Part shown: one piece after another, positions 11,050-25,178 of the stretch | How the letters are laid out: each line of letters opens with the position of its first letter | Position numbering within the stretch: position 1 is the stretch's first letter | NCBI RefSeq assembly: GCF_002443255.2 | Contig: NW_019211457.1 | Coordinates: 36,958,105-37,022,104, forward strand | Direction of reading: 5' to 3' | DNA: 64,000 bases | Origin: Varroa destructor | Lineage: Eukaryota; Arthropoda; Arachnida; Mesostigmata; Varroidae | The notes under the pieces: model-generated | Told to the model about the DNA's origin: nothing | The model's input: only the letters and a program-made list of their open reading frames with translations | Database searches by the model: none | Translations under genes and position numbers: made by a program

Positions 11050-14034
11050 AAAGAAAAAGTTGTTCGCTTGTGCCGCGTTCGCATTTTCTGCAAAACTAAA
11101 TTATCCCGCCTAGAATTTTTCTGTTTAGTGGGCAACCACTGGGCCTGAAAGAACGCCAGGACAGTTGAGGTCTGTCGTAGATAGAACAGCCAAGGAAATG
11201 AATACTTTAGGAAAGAGAGTCTCATCTGACAGATGAAGCTATTATTCGGACTAGCCGAATGCTACATGTAATACATTTACAAACAATTCATTGAGTTGAA
11301 TAATTGATCGTAACGCGGTCACGAAAACAATCCTTTTTGCCAATGTTATTATCACTAAACTATAGCATTATAATTATCCAGAATCAATAGCGTCCTAATC
11401 ACGCAAGCATCCACTATCTAGGCTTCTGAAGAACTAGATTTACCTGAAAAAATATCCGTAGCCTGATAGCACGTAGCAGCTGGCCTATAGCAACACGCTA
11501 CTTAGGGGATTATAGCACACGTTAATAAAGCTAGGTAAAATATCGCTTTGCTGTTCTTCTTTATAATGCAATGTGCGTTATATTATACGTTTGTGCTTAA
11601 TATGTTTAATAGTACACAAATATGATATTAATAATAGTATTACCGTAATTGCAGTAATCGATGTTGTACGACTATGGAACTCAAACAGATATTTGGCACA
11701 AACACAAACAAAAAAAAATAACAAACCCAAGACAAACAGCTTTCTCTTAGGTTTGTCGTAAAAAATCCTAGATTACCAAGTTTATGTTACTTAGATGTTC
11801 CTATAGCTTTCAATCGAAAGCCTGCCTTTATAATTCTGACACTTTTGTGTTTCAGATTTATTTAAACTAAAGTCAATAAGTTTTCTTGGACGCGGTAGCC
11901 GTATGGATAAAATAAGCCATTTTTAAGATATTCACGTATAGATTATTATTGACCCTGAAGTGCCGAATCAGAGGGCTTACACAACAAGTGCCTGATTTGG
12001 TCATAGGTTCAATATGGATTTTAAAGTCAACATTAGGGGTCAGAGCTATATCAAGCGTTCAATACAAAGACTGTGTAGACTTGGGCACGGCCTATTTCGC
12101 CACCGATGAACATTCCCGAAAAGTACACGTAGCTTATGCCTTGAGGTTCAGTACTTTTCATGCAGGACGACACCTGAAGGGCAGATTTTAAACTGCCAGA
12201 CACAAACGGTTCCGTTTTGTTTGACATAACATTTGTGTATAGGATAGTAAAAAGTATTTAGTAAAAAACAAGGGATTAGCTCCATAGTCTATATTCGGAC
12301 GAGATCCCTTATTATTTAGAATAATTTTTGAACTACTAGATTTAACTACGTGACCGTTGATCTCCCTTTTAAAAAAAGCCACACGATTTTTAAATTCAAG
12401 AAAAAGAAAGTTTACAATGTGGTCTTCAACGTCTTAAAAATGGTATCTATTGTGAATCCATATATAGTGGGTCTAGATATCACTCCAGCTTTACTATTTC
12501 ATATGCATTGAATATAACTTGCTTTCAGAGAAAAACATCTGTTCGGTAGGCTAATACAAAGCGTACCATTCCAAAAGATCGTTAACGATCATTTCGCTCT
12601 GATAAAATACAGGATACCAGGGGTATACGCATACTGTCTACATATGTATACATATATATATCAGATGGTAGCCGGTTGAAGCATATCAAATTGTAGAATT
12701 TATTGAAGTACATTGAAGCGTTAGTGTGTACGGAGCATGCAGGCACGTTTTTAAAAACTTAGAGTAAATTTTAATGCATTATTATGTAACAACAGTTGGA
12801 TTCCACCTATATATATGATAGGTTAGCTACAATCATAATTAAAGCAGCATTTCACTTTATGGCTCTTTCAGAGGTTGTTAAGCCCAGAAGGATATGATCG
12901 ACAGGCATGCCAAACAATCCTTCTTCATTTATAGTGTACCCCAAAGTCAGTCTAATTTGAGCGCAAATTTTAGTAGGTTTTCATACCCGTGCTGAACCTC
13001 ATAGTGTAGCAAGGTTAACCCTATATGGATGACGCTTCCATGTAGAACGTGATGGATGAGCTCAAGCGTGCTCTGTTAAGGCGAGCGTTCGATTTCTTCA
13101 TGTACGCACCGTTCGAAGCCATCATACATTCGTACTAGATGATCAAGGTGTCATGTGATTCTGCGGTTACGTGCATTGATTTCCAAACGTCCAAAATTTT
13201 ATCGCCTTTGGACACGACTTTTTGAGCTCGCTGGTAAACCACACGATCGATTCTTGATTTGCCCATTTCGCCCATATCACTCTCACCTCCCCGTCCCCCT
13301 CGCTCGCCGCTCGTCACGTTCTCTTCCCGAACCCGTGCTAATGTTATGGAACAGCCTTACTCATCGATCAGTCTCCTCCTTTTCCAGCCTTTCCCTGCTT
13401 CTTACTTTCTTTTTCTTCTGAGATTTGCGCATATTTCTTCTGTCTACCTCTAGCTCGTTCTTGTCGCGATTGGCCGGACACACTACCGACAAGAAAACCT
13501 ATCGTTCTGTTGAGAGTTTAACGAGTTAGTTTTCCTTGGTTTCGCTTGAACAACGGAGCTGACAGACAGTTGAGCCCGATTCATATACTAACGGAGACGG
13601 CTATCGCCTGGTGTCAAAGGGTTTATCAAGACACCCGGTCTCGTCGCGACCTCGTTCTCATCCAGGTAGCTAACAATCCATTGCTAGTGATTGTGGAAAT
13701 TTTTCCTATAAAAGTTGGGCTATCTCCTTAACGTCCTTAAGACTGATTATATATATATATATATATATATATTCCTGTTTGAAACGATGTTTACTGCTAT
13801 CAATTAATTTGATCATCTGCAAACTCTTTTGTTAGAAATTCACATATTTAGACGTCATCGCGTAGCCATAAAATTTTCGGCCACTGAAACGACATCGAAT
13901 ATCTTGTTTTAATTACAAAAAAAAGGAGTGTTTTTTTGAGAATCGGTAATTCTAACTGAGTACGGTTGGGATAAGTAGATAATAATAAATCTAGCGTCAA
14001 TATATCAATAACTGTGATACGGCAGTTATTATAC
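11050..14034. other. non-coding stretch
   Basis: Mostly AT-rich with TATA-type tracts. A pyrimidine-rich patch at 13255-13450 (+) might be a splice or leader tract, but no coding sequence can be tied to it. Confidence 0.45.
13748..13772. repeat. (TA)12 microsatellite
   Basis: An uninterrupted TA repeat of about 25 bases. Confidence 0.95.
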
Positions 14035-14091
14035 TTGTCCGAAGATAAAGGATGCAGGTGTGGCGCTTTTGGCTATCCAGTCAACGTCATG
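14035..14091 (-). CDS. candidate internal exon, 19 codons
   Basis: On the minus strand a good acceptor (CTGTTCTTTTCAG) precedes a 57-base open stretch that starts HDVDWIAKSA and ends IFGQ, followed by a donor GTATAA. It is phase 0 at both ends. It lies downstream of the exon pair at 14866-15117 on the same strand. The DW in context faintly recalls the G-DW segment of B9-domain proteins, but its phase does not join directly to the upstream exon, so at least one exon would be missing. Exon status is uncertain. Confidence 0.22.
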
Positions 14092-14865
14092 CTGAAAAGA
14101 ACAGAGCCCTGCGATTGCTATACGTAGTATTGCTTACTATGTTAAAATATTGCACTGCATAGATTTCTACACTTGTAAGTCGTCAAGAGGCTTAAAAAGA
14201 AGAATCAAATGGGCAAAATATGTACTCGATATTGTACTACATTTGACAGACCAACTGTGATCTGTAATGTTATTCAATCGACGCAGACACTGAGGGTATC
14301 GTTACTAATGTAGCTTAGTAAACATACTCCATTGAGCATAGGCCATAAGCCTACACCTACCAATAACATTGGATGTTTATAGTTTCCCTCCTTCTTCAAT
14401 TTGAAATGGGTATATGTTCACTGATCGTTTCGAAAAGTTAGTCCTAAGACCCCCACTGAGACAAAGAGCTCTAACAACAGCTTTGAAGCCCCCACGCTTC
14501 TTATACAACATGCATTTGTCAGCGACGTTCAGACATCACACTCTGTCCAGTTGGCCATCCAGCGCAATTCGGGCACACTCCGGAACGTGTACGATTCCTT
14601 CTCTATTTGACCCTCTGATCTCCTGATCTCCCTCACAATAGCGAGCAGTTCCAGCTGAAGCCTTGCATATTCGTTCAGCTCTCTAACTCTCGATAGTGGC
14701 CTTAATACATTACACGCAGTCGATTATGAGCGCATCTATTGCTTTTCATTTCACTGCCTATAACCCACACTGTTTGATCGGGTTTGTGACCTCGACGGGA
14801 TAAGACATCCAGAAAGGCTCGCACGCATTGACGCTAAACGAAACTCCGCCGAATGGAGTACTCAC

Positions 14866-15117
14866 AGTACAGATCCGCCACGTTGAACCTAGAGGGAAAA
14901 TTGCCTCCGACCGACCAGCTGAATCTGAAGAGGGGAGCACAAAGAGAAATGAGCAGAGAAACAGACCAGGAGGGGAGATAGATAGACTGGGGTGAAGAAG
15001 ATTGGGAGAAAGTTGGTCTTTTCGGAAGATCTGAATCTGCCCGTCAAAGAGCCGGCAATACTCTCGGTCCTGGGCGCCAGAAACTCTGCACGCTCTATCG
15101 CGTTGTCTTTTGGCCAT
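14866..15117 (-). CDS. candidate 5' exons, weakly B9-domain-like (B9D1 type)
   Basis: The minus-strand model starts at the ATG at 15117. Exon 15117-15062 (MAKRQRDRACRVSGAQDR) would be spliced over a 137-base intron with a long pyrimidine tract ending CCCCTCTTCAG to exon 14924-14866, which ends at the strong donor GTGAGT. Phase 2 matches at the join. The second exon encodes FSWSVGGNFPSRFNVADLY and the next codon would be Cys. B9D1, a ciliary transition-zone protein, opens with a strand, a Gly, a Phe and then an LYC-Y motif in this spacing, so a B9 domain is conceivable. The first donor (GTATTG) is weak and the rest of the domain was not found. A chance resemblance remains likely. Confidence 0.25.
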
Positions 15118-18100
15118 TGATTGGCCATAGAGGAGCCGGCCAGCAGGCTACAATATACAAGAGCAGGGCGTGGTGGTCCCATTTTCTCGACAGGCCATCG
15201 CTAGTGGCCTTAGAGAGTAAGTTATGCTCGGTGCGGATATTCTTCAGTATCTTTGCTGTCCCAATGATATCAGGTGATATGAACTGAAAAAATTCACCGT
15301 TTGATCGAAGCACCTCGATGTCTTGTTTATAACAAACGAATGGTATTATCAGAAGATGCCTGATAAAAAAAACACTTTCCGAGCTAATAAAGTTTAATGA
15401 AACGATAAAGAAATTATGTAGGCTACAAATGACGCGATTACGTCTGTAGATCTCGTAAAATGAAGAAGATACGCCTGCAAAACTAATCAAATTCGAGATT
15501 TTATTAGATACCTACGCTGTGGTAATGATTCCATGAGTTAGAGTGTCCGCATTGCAGAACGAACGGGTTCAACCGGCGTGGAAGAAAGATGTTCTCGAGG
15601 TGGGAGGCTAAACAATGAAAAAGTTAATCAATCCATCCTCGGCAACAGGGCTTTCGCCCGCTCTGTTACTTACATGTCACGGGTTTCTAGCGCGAACAAG
15701 ACCATCTTGCGGAAGCTCGTCCCATAACCTTTTGATGATGATGTCCTGCCGGGTGATCTTTATGGCACTAAGCATCTACTTGGAGAGACAACCGAATGGT
15801 TCTTCCTTCATCCACCAATAGGTGCTTACTTAGCAGAGGCGGACCCTTGTGGCTTTATTGGATCCTATTAAACGTAATGAGACTCAAACCGATTTGAAAA
15901 AATTAGGTTAATGCTATATTTACTTAGGCATAGCGATCAAATTATTTTTACAGAACACAGCGGTATACGAGCGTAGCCTCCCATCATCAAATTTTCTACA
16001 TATCATTACAATTCTAATAGAAGATACGATGTTTTCTCTGAGAGAGAAACACGGCATAACTGTTTCAGTGCTGAGTGAAAACAATCGAGAGTAATTTACC
16101 TTGAGTTGTAAGCAAATAAAGAACACGGTACAAAATACAGTCAACCGGTTAAGCGTTAACAAGCGTAGTTTGCCGAGAAAAAAATCTCTATACGCGTATG
16201 ATTTAAGTTGGATTATTTGAAAATTCGCATAGCCTTAAAGAGCTAACTGAAACGGAAACACTTAGGTAAGTAGGTGAGCACAAATTACGCATCAGACTTG
16301 TCCGATACCAGCAACAATTCGTCATTGGCTTCGCTCGAAGATTGGCTTTTATACTTTTGGCTAATTTTATTTAATACCCAAGGGATATCAAATCAAACTT
16401 ACACCTTTCAATATCTAAGGCGCTGGGTCATATCGTACGACCACCTCCCTAGCCATCTGCCCATAAGCTACCATTGTTTACTTTTTTGTCGGGGCCAAGA
16501 GCGCGAATAGACTGATTGCTTCCAGAAGTAAATACCGTGACGTCTAATATCGTTTACGACCTCTTCTCCCCACAAAAACAAGACTGTGACGGAATAGCGT
16601 ACGCTATGGCCACAATTTGGTGTTCAGAGATCGGAACTGATCATCAGCTAATGCAGAAAAAAACATGAACACCCTCATGTGGGCTAAGGGTATCGGTGCC
16701 ATTCTCTGATCTATTGTTGCCGTCTCTGATGCTCGAGTTTCGCTGCGGGACTTCGTAGAGGATTCATCCTCATGTAAAATGCTGCTTCTCAAATCAAAAA
16801 CATTATCTCTAGAAGACGATCTTCTCCATTATATGATCGAGATCATATAGTTTAACTAAATTTTGTACAACCGGCTACATCTGCGAAAGCAACATCGACC
16901 CGGGGAGTTAACGCTATTAGCTAGCGTTTACAACTATGAACGCAAACTTCATTTTCCCATTGTGACGATGTGACTCCTTATACAAATATATATTATTTTT
17001 GTTACTCAGCTGTTATTAAGTCAAATAGATAAGGTGCTCATGAGCAACACTTACTCTAATTAATAACTCTTATAACCTATTAATATTATTCAATTCCTTT
17101 CTCTATCTTAATTTTTCCGATTTTGAAATAATCTTATTTTTGTTAATTCTATTCTTAATCAAATAATTTACCTGTTCACGAGTACTACCTTTGATTAACT
17201 GAAGCTTATATGAAAGCATCATTAAAATTGAGCAAATTTTCCGGCTTTCCGAGCAGCTCGATCGTAAAACTTCACCAACTGATACATTTCAACTGAACTA
17301 CTCACAAAGATACCTCCTTCTAGAAAAAGGGTGCTGTTTCCCGTTATAAATACTGTTTTTCGTTACATTTTCAGGTGTTGATTCAAACAGGCCATTAGGA
17401 CAAAAGGCATAAACGTAGTTACATGATCGAACGTCTGTCGGATTAGTTTAAAGCCATCTAACAGACAAGCGAACGTGGTCGATTGTGTTAGTCTATGCCA
17501 GTATTCACGGAGCCGAATAATTTGTATCTTTTCCCACAGGACAATACAAACCTTTGCTCGAAGGATCTGCCTGCGCCCACTGGCTCATTCTGAAACGCAA
17601 AAGGCCTGCTATCTAGTAAAACCCCGAGCTATGGCTATAACGCATCTCTTTCTCACTTAGTCAAGCGCACTGTTCACAACGACGAGAAAATAGCCACTTG
17701 AGAGTACATCTCGTGTGCTTGCGCAGACTAAGAGTGGGCAGTTCTTCAGCGACACCCAGAAGTTCCCATGTATCCATCCGTTCGCGGATTTGGAGGAGCG
17801 GTTCGCATTGCTTGCTGACTTCTGGTAAACTTTAGTTACCGGTTATAACGCGTTTGGTAGAAAGGTGTTATTGTATCCCTGCATGATGAATGGTGACACC
17901 TTTGTTGGGTGAGCACCCGTCAAGCACCGAGCACTGCTACTGCGTATTACGAAATCCTCCACTGGGACGATCTCTCTGCCGAAATAGCTTGACAAAGGGT
18001 TAGTGCTATCCTGGGAAGAAGCGAAGAGCATGTGACTGTTCGTTGAAGGGGACGAGCTTATTGGACGCGGCTTTAACTGTTTCGAAATTGTTCCACCATA

Positions 18101-21100
18101 CCTCATACGTCTTGTATAGGATGCCTGTGTCCTTCGCATTAGGGCAGTTCTACCGTACACTCCTGCTCTGCTGCATAATACATATGTATAATACTAATGT
18201 CAAATAAGCTTTCCTCCTATACTGTTCCCGCTTGCTCAATGGAGCTGTAGGTGGTTTAAGATTAACGTAATGCAATAGCAGGTGATACGTACGACGGGTA
18301 TTTTGATAAAAAAAAAAACAGTTGTACGATGCGGGGCTGTTGCTGTCTGCCGTCGGTTGCGCATCGGCCGCCTAGGCGATGCAGTCAAGCGTAAGGTAAT
18401 AGATCTCTTTCCGGATTTTGCAACAAATTCTAAATTATTCAGTCGTCGTCAGTAAGCCGGGTGAAAAATGTAGTTGAAATCTTACGGACAAAATATATAT
18501 AGTATGCCTTACTACTAAGACAACTCTTGCTTTTCACTCTGCTAATTTTTATAATAGTATTAGGCTTTTTTGTTGCCTGTGTCACGGGTTTGACAAGCTT
18601 CTGTTGGATGAAACATAGCTACAGCAAGCTTCAGGCCTCCCATCTATATAGAGGCGCAATGTCAGACTCTACCACAGATCAGACAGATTGAAAAGCAGGA
18701 AGGGTTATCTCATCAGCTATTCTTGCTTTAATTTTGTGTTACCAAGCGTCAGCTGTCAAGCTCCACAAGCAAAGCGCATATTGTAATACCGCACCGAACA
18801 TAAGGCTTGCCTTAATCAGCTATAAAAGCCCATACGCTTTTATAATTTCGCATTCTAAATTAAACAACTGGCAACTGTTATTATTGGGCTTACTTCCAAC
18901 ATCAGACTATGGCTTGACAAGATTTTACAATGACTATTTACAACGACCGTGTGGTACTAAGGACAATTACTTTGCGTCCTTTATTTATCATTAAATACCG
19001 TCACACATGCCCAGCGAGCGAGGGCTTTCCCTCTCGGTCGGTACGCTCCACTCATTAGTTTGTTTCTGTCAATGCTGTATAAATATACCTAATGATAGAA
19101 CGTAGTGAAGAGCGCATTAAATCATGGATTGTACTTTTTGCTTGAGAACCACCTGTGAGCAACGATGAGAATTACACAATTAACTTATTCATGAAACTTA
19201 CGCGTGCCGTTGCGTGCACGAGTAGACGAAGTTAATGACGCAGACACTTGAGTGGGAAAGAGTGTGCAATACATGTTGAAATAGGGAAATCTGTGTTAGG
19301 ATTTTACGAATCTGCAGGGAAATTAGGCCCACTGCTTGCCACGCATACGAAAACCTTTAATCACAGGGGAATTAGACTGAAGTTGTACTTTTACAGAAGA
19401 GCGAATAAATGTTATTAAACTTACCCACCTATATTGTCGTCTTCTCAAGTTGTCGATGTGATATAAAGATTCACCTAGGTCATTCCTACATTACAGAAAT
19501 GTACCGGGTAGGATACCTAAATACGTGTTTAATAGCTAGTGGACATTTCTGACGGATCAAGGTAAAGTAATCCTTTGGAAACGAACAACTTTTCAAGCAG
19601 CGTAGTAGCCATTGGCGAGATGTGCGCTCACCGTCTCCGCCAGATAGGACGCTAGAGATAATTTTCGTTGATGCGCCAAAGTGGCATGATTTAGCGGTCT
19701 CTTGCCAACGGACAAAAGGATTTATCTTCCTATAGCAACAATAGAAAGGTCAAATTTTTCGAATTTGTTGCTGAAAACGGATTCCAACGGAACAATGATA
19801 GTTGACGTTTAGACAGCATATATATTTAAAGATTAAAGAACAGTGACTAATAGTAATAAGGTCCGATAGTTTATACATAAAACGTCAGTATTATGATAGT
19901 CCATAACGATATTGCTGCGAATGGCTTTGCCGTCAGGTTCACGAGCCAGGCTAATTTTTGAAAAGAAACGATTTATACTAGGTCCAAAAAAAGCAGATTC
20001 GCTAGAAAATCGTTAGACTTCCAGTTGATAACGGGCTTCTAAGGACCGCAAGGTGCTTCCTATTTTGTTAGACGCCAACAAGCCACACCGGTTCAACGTT
20101 TTCTCTTACCCGTTCTGTGTAATAATTAATATATGTTACCGCATATAAGGTGTCGTTTAGCGATACACGACTGAGTCATGGTGACCAGAAGCGTTTCGCT
20201 TGAATACAATAAAACAAGATGATCATGCCATTGTAATCCATATAAGTTTTCATTATCATAGCGCTCGTAAGACAGTATTCAGAGATCTCGTTGCTTCTAT
20301 ATATATAGAGCTACATAGAGAATTTTCGAAACGCTATTGGAAATTATGTCTTCCAATTCGTCCAGTACTGCTGCCCATATCGTCTTCTCGCTGATAATCG
20401 ACAAGGGTGAGGCGACAGAAAGCGGCAGATTCAATTTTCCTGAGTATTCTCTAACGTCGAGTCACACCCGTGCTGGGGCTAGTCGCTGCTGCTATCTCTA
20501 GCTAGGTCCCTTGTTAGGACTGTGAGGCTGTGTACGCAACGAGTTTTCGGCCTAGACTCGGACAGTTATAGAACGTCGCGCCATGTCCTATCATTCTCTA
20601 GTGCCAAAACGACGCTGATGATTTGGAGTTTTTGTATTGTTCCATAATGCGGAGAACAGACCGTCATAAAAACCAGCCACTTTGTACTATTCTGAGATTC
20701 TGCTTTTACTCGCGACAATCGCGGCCTAAAAGAGAAAAGATCGCACGGAAGTGTCGCTGCTAGACGACTTGTAAATACTATTTATTCTCTACGACCTACT
20801 AAGAAGTCAAAAACAGTTGTCTTAACAACAATTGTACGGTAAAGGAACGTATGAGTATAGCTTCGTAAAGGTGTAGCAGTTTTTTGAAGTATCGAAAAAT
20901 TGAGAATAACTTTACAGCGCCACACAAGATACTATCGAGAATTTAGATACGTCCACGCTTGGTGCTCATTTATTCTAATTTATTTAAACTGATCTATGAG
21001 GAGAAGCGTAGTTACTGGCTAGTAATATTAAATCGTCCAGTATCAATGTAACAAGCCTTATTTCTATATTTTAAAATTACACTGTCATATAGTGGTGCGT

Positions 21101-21228
21101 CCTTCACGACACCTTTTGACGTTCAAGATGCCTGTAGACCCTTGTAAACCCGAGACCATTCATCTAGACAGTGTCACTTGAGCTTTCAGCGGACGAGTTG
21201 CAATGAGCCATGAAAAACTGAAAAATCT
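15118..21228. other. non-coding stretch
   Basis: No supportable gene. Several 40-100 codon open frames exist on both strands (for example 15615-15821 + and 17843-18160 -) without recognisable motifs. A pyrimidine-poor acceptor and a GTAAGG donor bracket a Cys-rich stretch near 18320-18398 that I could not support as an exon. Confidence 0.45.
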
Positions 21229-22190
21229 ATGTATGTGGTTTACGAATACGAGTTCTATCTTAGAACTACAATGGCGGAGACAGCTCGCCGTATAAACCTT
21301 GTGTTCGGCAAAGGTCCTACAACTAAAAATATCGTAAGCTCTTCGTTCAGAAAATTCCTGCCCGTAATTTTCCCAAGTAACCGCTCACTAAACTCTGAAA
21401 TGGATCTCATCAAAAATCCTTTTTGAAAGTGCGCGCGTTTTAGCAGCGACGTTGGATGTACTTAAAAATGTTATGCGTCCTCAACTCGGTCAAATGAATT
21501 GGCTAAACAAATTATTGCTGCACAGTTGGAGAAAAAGATAAAAATCAAGGCTTAGAAGTGTTTCCAATAGTGACTCCTTTCTTTTGGACTGAATTCTAAC
21601 TTGTGATTAAAAAAAAAAAACACAGCCTCTACGATAATCAGGGAATACCGGTCAAATTAGTCGGTGGATGCAACTGAACCGGCGGAATGCCAGCCTGGGG
21701 CAAACAGAGTACAGTTGTAAAACCTTATGCTACCTGTTTGATCACCTAATACAAGTGCTATCCGGGACAGCTTCGTGTATCCTGTTTTGTCGATTACGGC
21801 CTAAGTGTAAGATCAATAATCGGGGCTGACGCTGAAAAAACTTAGCAGTCAGGATCAGTGAACAGAAGGGGTCAACTTTTATTATTGCATGATAAAGCTC
21901 GCTTTTACACCGCAAGTATCAGGGCGGCAAAGATGCATGACTTAAAGTTAAAGGCTTTTTGTCGTCGACTACACCTGTGAACGATTGCTTTCATCAGCTA
22001 CCTATTTTTTTAATTTAGACAATTTTGTAATAGAAAAATGAATGCCATCTCAACGTGGTGTAAAGTTGCTCTTCGAGACTTTCGTACCATAAACTTGTGC
22101 AGCAGAAAAGGAATAGTTACTATCCAAGCAGCACTGGCAATAATGGCGCATGTCCTAAACCGAATAAAAAAATTTAGCCTGTGAAAAAAT
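21229..22190 (+). mobile_element. decayed, nearly full-length mariner transposase (copy 3)
   Basis: The N-terminus reads YEYEFYLRTT then ETARRINLVFGKG and FRKF, matching the helix-turn-helix of cecropia/Hsmar1-type mariners. From 21425 ESARVLAATLDVL and MNWLNKL match the second helix-turn-helix and the linker. An LTCD block places the first catalytic Asp at 21605, and LLLHDKARFYTASIRAAK places the second at 21891, 95 codons later, close to the known spacing. The third aspartate of the D,D34D triad is not visible; the place where YSPDLAP should stand is garbled before YLFFNLDNF. A C-terminal ALRDF---CSRKGI block lies near 22070-22110. Stops and frameshifts are frequent. At about 960 bases it covers most of the roughly 1035-base coding length of the family. 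Terminal repeats are not convincing. Confidence 0.75.
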
Positions 22191-24546
22191 CAGACTTTAC
22201 TAAGTCTCGTTTCATACTAAGCTTAATGTTAAGCTTTGGTCTTTTGGGTTAATTAATCGCAGTTGCTGACTAGGGTGCACCAGCGCTATTTGACCGATGT
22301 ACCATTATTCAGCATTATCGTATTCAAGGATTGAACTTAACGGCTTACCACTACATTGGTCCGAGTCTTCCCATTCAGTATACAGCAAGCTTAACCCCCT
22401 GGAATCTACGCAGAACTGCTTACATTTTCTACCGTCACTATTTCGAGTTACACATTTTTCTGGGGTTTCTTTCAGCCGCAACATTACCAAATAATCTTAG
22501 CGAATATTTTAAAAATCAGGTTACAAAACACATCGTTTCTATGCAATAGGGCCCGAGTGAGTCGATTTTTCTATACGAACTTACGTTCTTTTGCAAAACC
22601 CACATTTTGTTTTCAGCGCGTTCTGAGGCCCGTACATTATGAATTTCATCCCGATAAGTTGTGACACAGCGTTAATTGCGTTCAGCAACTTTATATCTAG
22701 CCTAAAATTTGACCAACCGGGAAGTTTTGTATCAACTTATTGTTCGAAATAGACCTAGCCTCTTTCCGTGCAGGAGTGTCCCGGTTAGTTTCAACACGTG
22801 ATGCTACCACTGCTTATATTGTTTATATATCTCCTATTGAAATATGAAATGTCAAACTTAAGGAAAAATACAACTTCAAGCAACTGAGCTAACGGATCTA
22901 ACTTGGGGGAAGTTGCTCACGTACCTAATAGTTATTCTACATACAAATGATCGGTTAATGTTCGCGTTCTGAATACAGTATTTATCATAATTCTGCCAAA
23001 AAAGCAAACGCTTCGTCGTAGAAGTTCGCAGACTGCATGTTCAACAACCGACTGTGTTACTTGAAGAAAGGCCACTGTGTTTCTAGCCAGCTGTTACATT
23101 TGCACACATTGGCCGGTTAGTGCAGAACTAACTGTTTGAGAATAGGACCGTCCGTATAGTCTACGTTTATACTCGTTGGATTAAGCGAGAGTCCAGCGAG
23201 TCCTAACATGACAACGTCGACTTGCTTACTGATGCTATCAAGACAAGATTCGCAGAAACACGAAACAAACATTTACATCAGCGTGTGAACCGTTTAGTCC
23301 CCGAATCGAAGACGTAATCTATGTAAACGGTGGCCACCATGAATCAATATGGCCGTCGGGAGTAACACTTTTGCCGCATGCAAAAAAACTTTTGTTTTAA
23401 GAACAACTGAGTGGAAACTTTAAGTTTAAGAACTTGAAAAGTTCATCCCGTATATAAATCGAAACGAAAACAGCACAACGATCGTGTTTATCCGTGTTAG
23501 ATCCGTGTCTTTCCTCATGCTCTAACTAGTACACTTCAAACAATGAACGGCTTTACGTTTGTGCGCATTGATTTGATTAAGCACGCAGAACAGAGAGAGT
23601 TTATATCTTTATCCGGGTATATTATTATTGCTGTTGTCATAAACGTTATCATTATTATTTTATATAATTCTTAGGACTATTATTTCGACAGTCGCTTTGG
23701 TGAATTGACTCTAGACGCACAGTATCCGAATGGATGGCCTTGCAGGCTTTTCCATTTGGCCGTGCTCCAGCTTCCACTCGATCCGATTAACTCTGCCATG
23801 GAATTTAACCAGCTCAGTTATATCGTATAGGTTATCGATCCTGCAATGCAATTAGGCTGCCCCATTTCGGTAAAGACTGTAATTTAATAACAAAACATAC
23901 ATGTACATAAAAAAAAATAACGCGGTCACGGGGCATCAGCGCGTTTTGTATTAATCTAAAGATCCAGTAATCTAACACATGATGATTGTTACTATTGTAG
24001 AATTGTATATTGGCCACGCTATACTTTTTTTGAATGGATGGAAAATTTAGCCTCGTCGGAGAACTAAAGATATCACCTTTGTCGTCCGCCGTTTGTCCGA
24101 TGTGCAAGGGGATTGTCGCACAAGTTGAATTATGGTTGGCATTCAGTATCTAGATATTCATCCAGCTTCGTCATAGGTTATCGTTCCTCGGAGTATGGTC
24201 TTCGGATGCCATGCACCGTTTCGAACACGCAAGATACCGCGTGACAAAAGAAGCTGAAAGCAGATTAGGCAGCCCTTTAGTCCCAGTATCCCTTAAGCGA
24301 ATTCCAGTTATCTGATGACTGTTTGCGCGTCCGCTCGAACCTTTTCTCCATTGAACGTCGGCATCGAGGTTGATGCGGACCGCCAACGGCTCAGCAAAAC
24401 TGACGAAGGTCCAAGGGACGTCAAGTCCAGAGATCTCTAAACATAGTAGTAATACAAAACTCGTCCGTGTGAATATCTGCATTGATAATAACAAAATGAG
24501 TATATCTGAATTAGACTAACTGGTCACTTTTGTATATGATCGGGTA

Positions 24547-24583
<37 letters not shown>

Positions 24584-25178
24584 TAGACATGATCAGGTGA
24601 GCTGGAAATTCAGCATCTTAGTGCCAAACCGGCATGATGCTCCGACTGATGCCTTAGGACGCATGTTCGAATAGTGCATAAAGATGCGATGGACCATGTC
24701 CTGATAGACCTACTAGGGTCTCTGATAGAACGCAACTGTGTCGGGCGAATCTTCTCATGGATACTTCTGGTTAGCATCGGAGGATTCGGCAGCCTGATAG
24801 TGTAACGTGAAAGTATTTCATGCAGGACTAAATATCTGCACTCTTTAAAACCGTATTATGAGCATTTGGGAAAAACGCACTCTCAGAAAACAAAACATCC
24901 AACATGGAGGTTCTTCAAGGTTGCATTGGAATCTTAACTTACTAAATAAATCACAGTTATATTATATCACAATGATTGATAATAAGGTATGCTACCTGGT
25001 AGAGGCAAACATGCACATAACGGTCGTATGATGAATTAAATAGACTCCCTTTTTACATTAACGAAAACAAATAGTTTTATAATAAGAGATACTAGTAGAA
25101 GTACGACAGTCACGATAGAAAACATTGCCATAATTTATATTGAGCATGCGTCATTGCAAACAAATAATTTACTTTTAA
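22191..25178. other. non-coding stretch
   Basis: No supportable gene. A minus-strand frame with ATG near 24486 begins with a hydrophobic leader (MQIFTRTSFVLLLCLEISG) and stays open for about 100 codons; it could be a secreted peptide or chance. Near 24762-24805 (+), DTSG followed in another frame by IGGFGSL resembles the start of a Ty3/gypsy RNase H domain. Confidence 0.4.
24550..24580. repeat. (TA)15 microsatellite
   Basis: An uninterrupted TA repeat. Confidence 0.96.

Noticed and set aside
17694..17829. Open stretch with coding-like peptide (HPFADLEERFALLADFW)
   Set aside because: Only about 43 codons, no ATG, no convincing splice sites and no family match.
19610..19720. Ankyrin-repeat-like peptide on the minus strand (GKRPLNHATLAHQ)
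   Set aside because: One partial repeat only, with no second repeat or splice signals.
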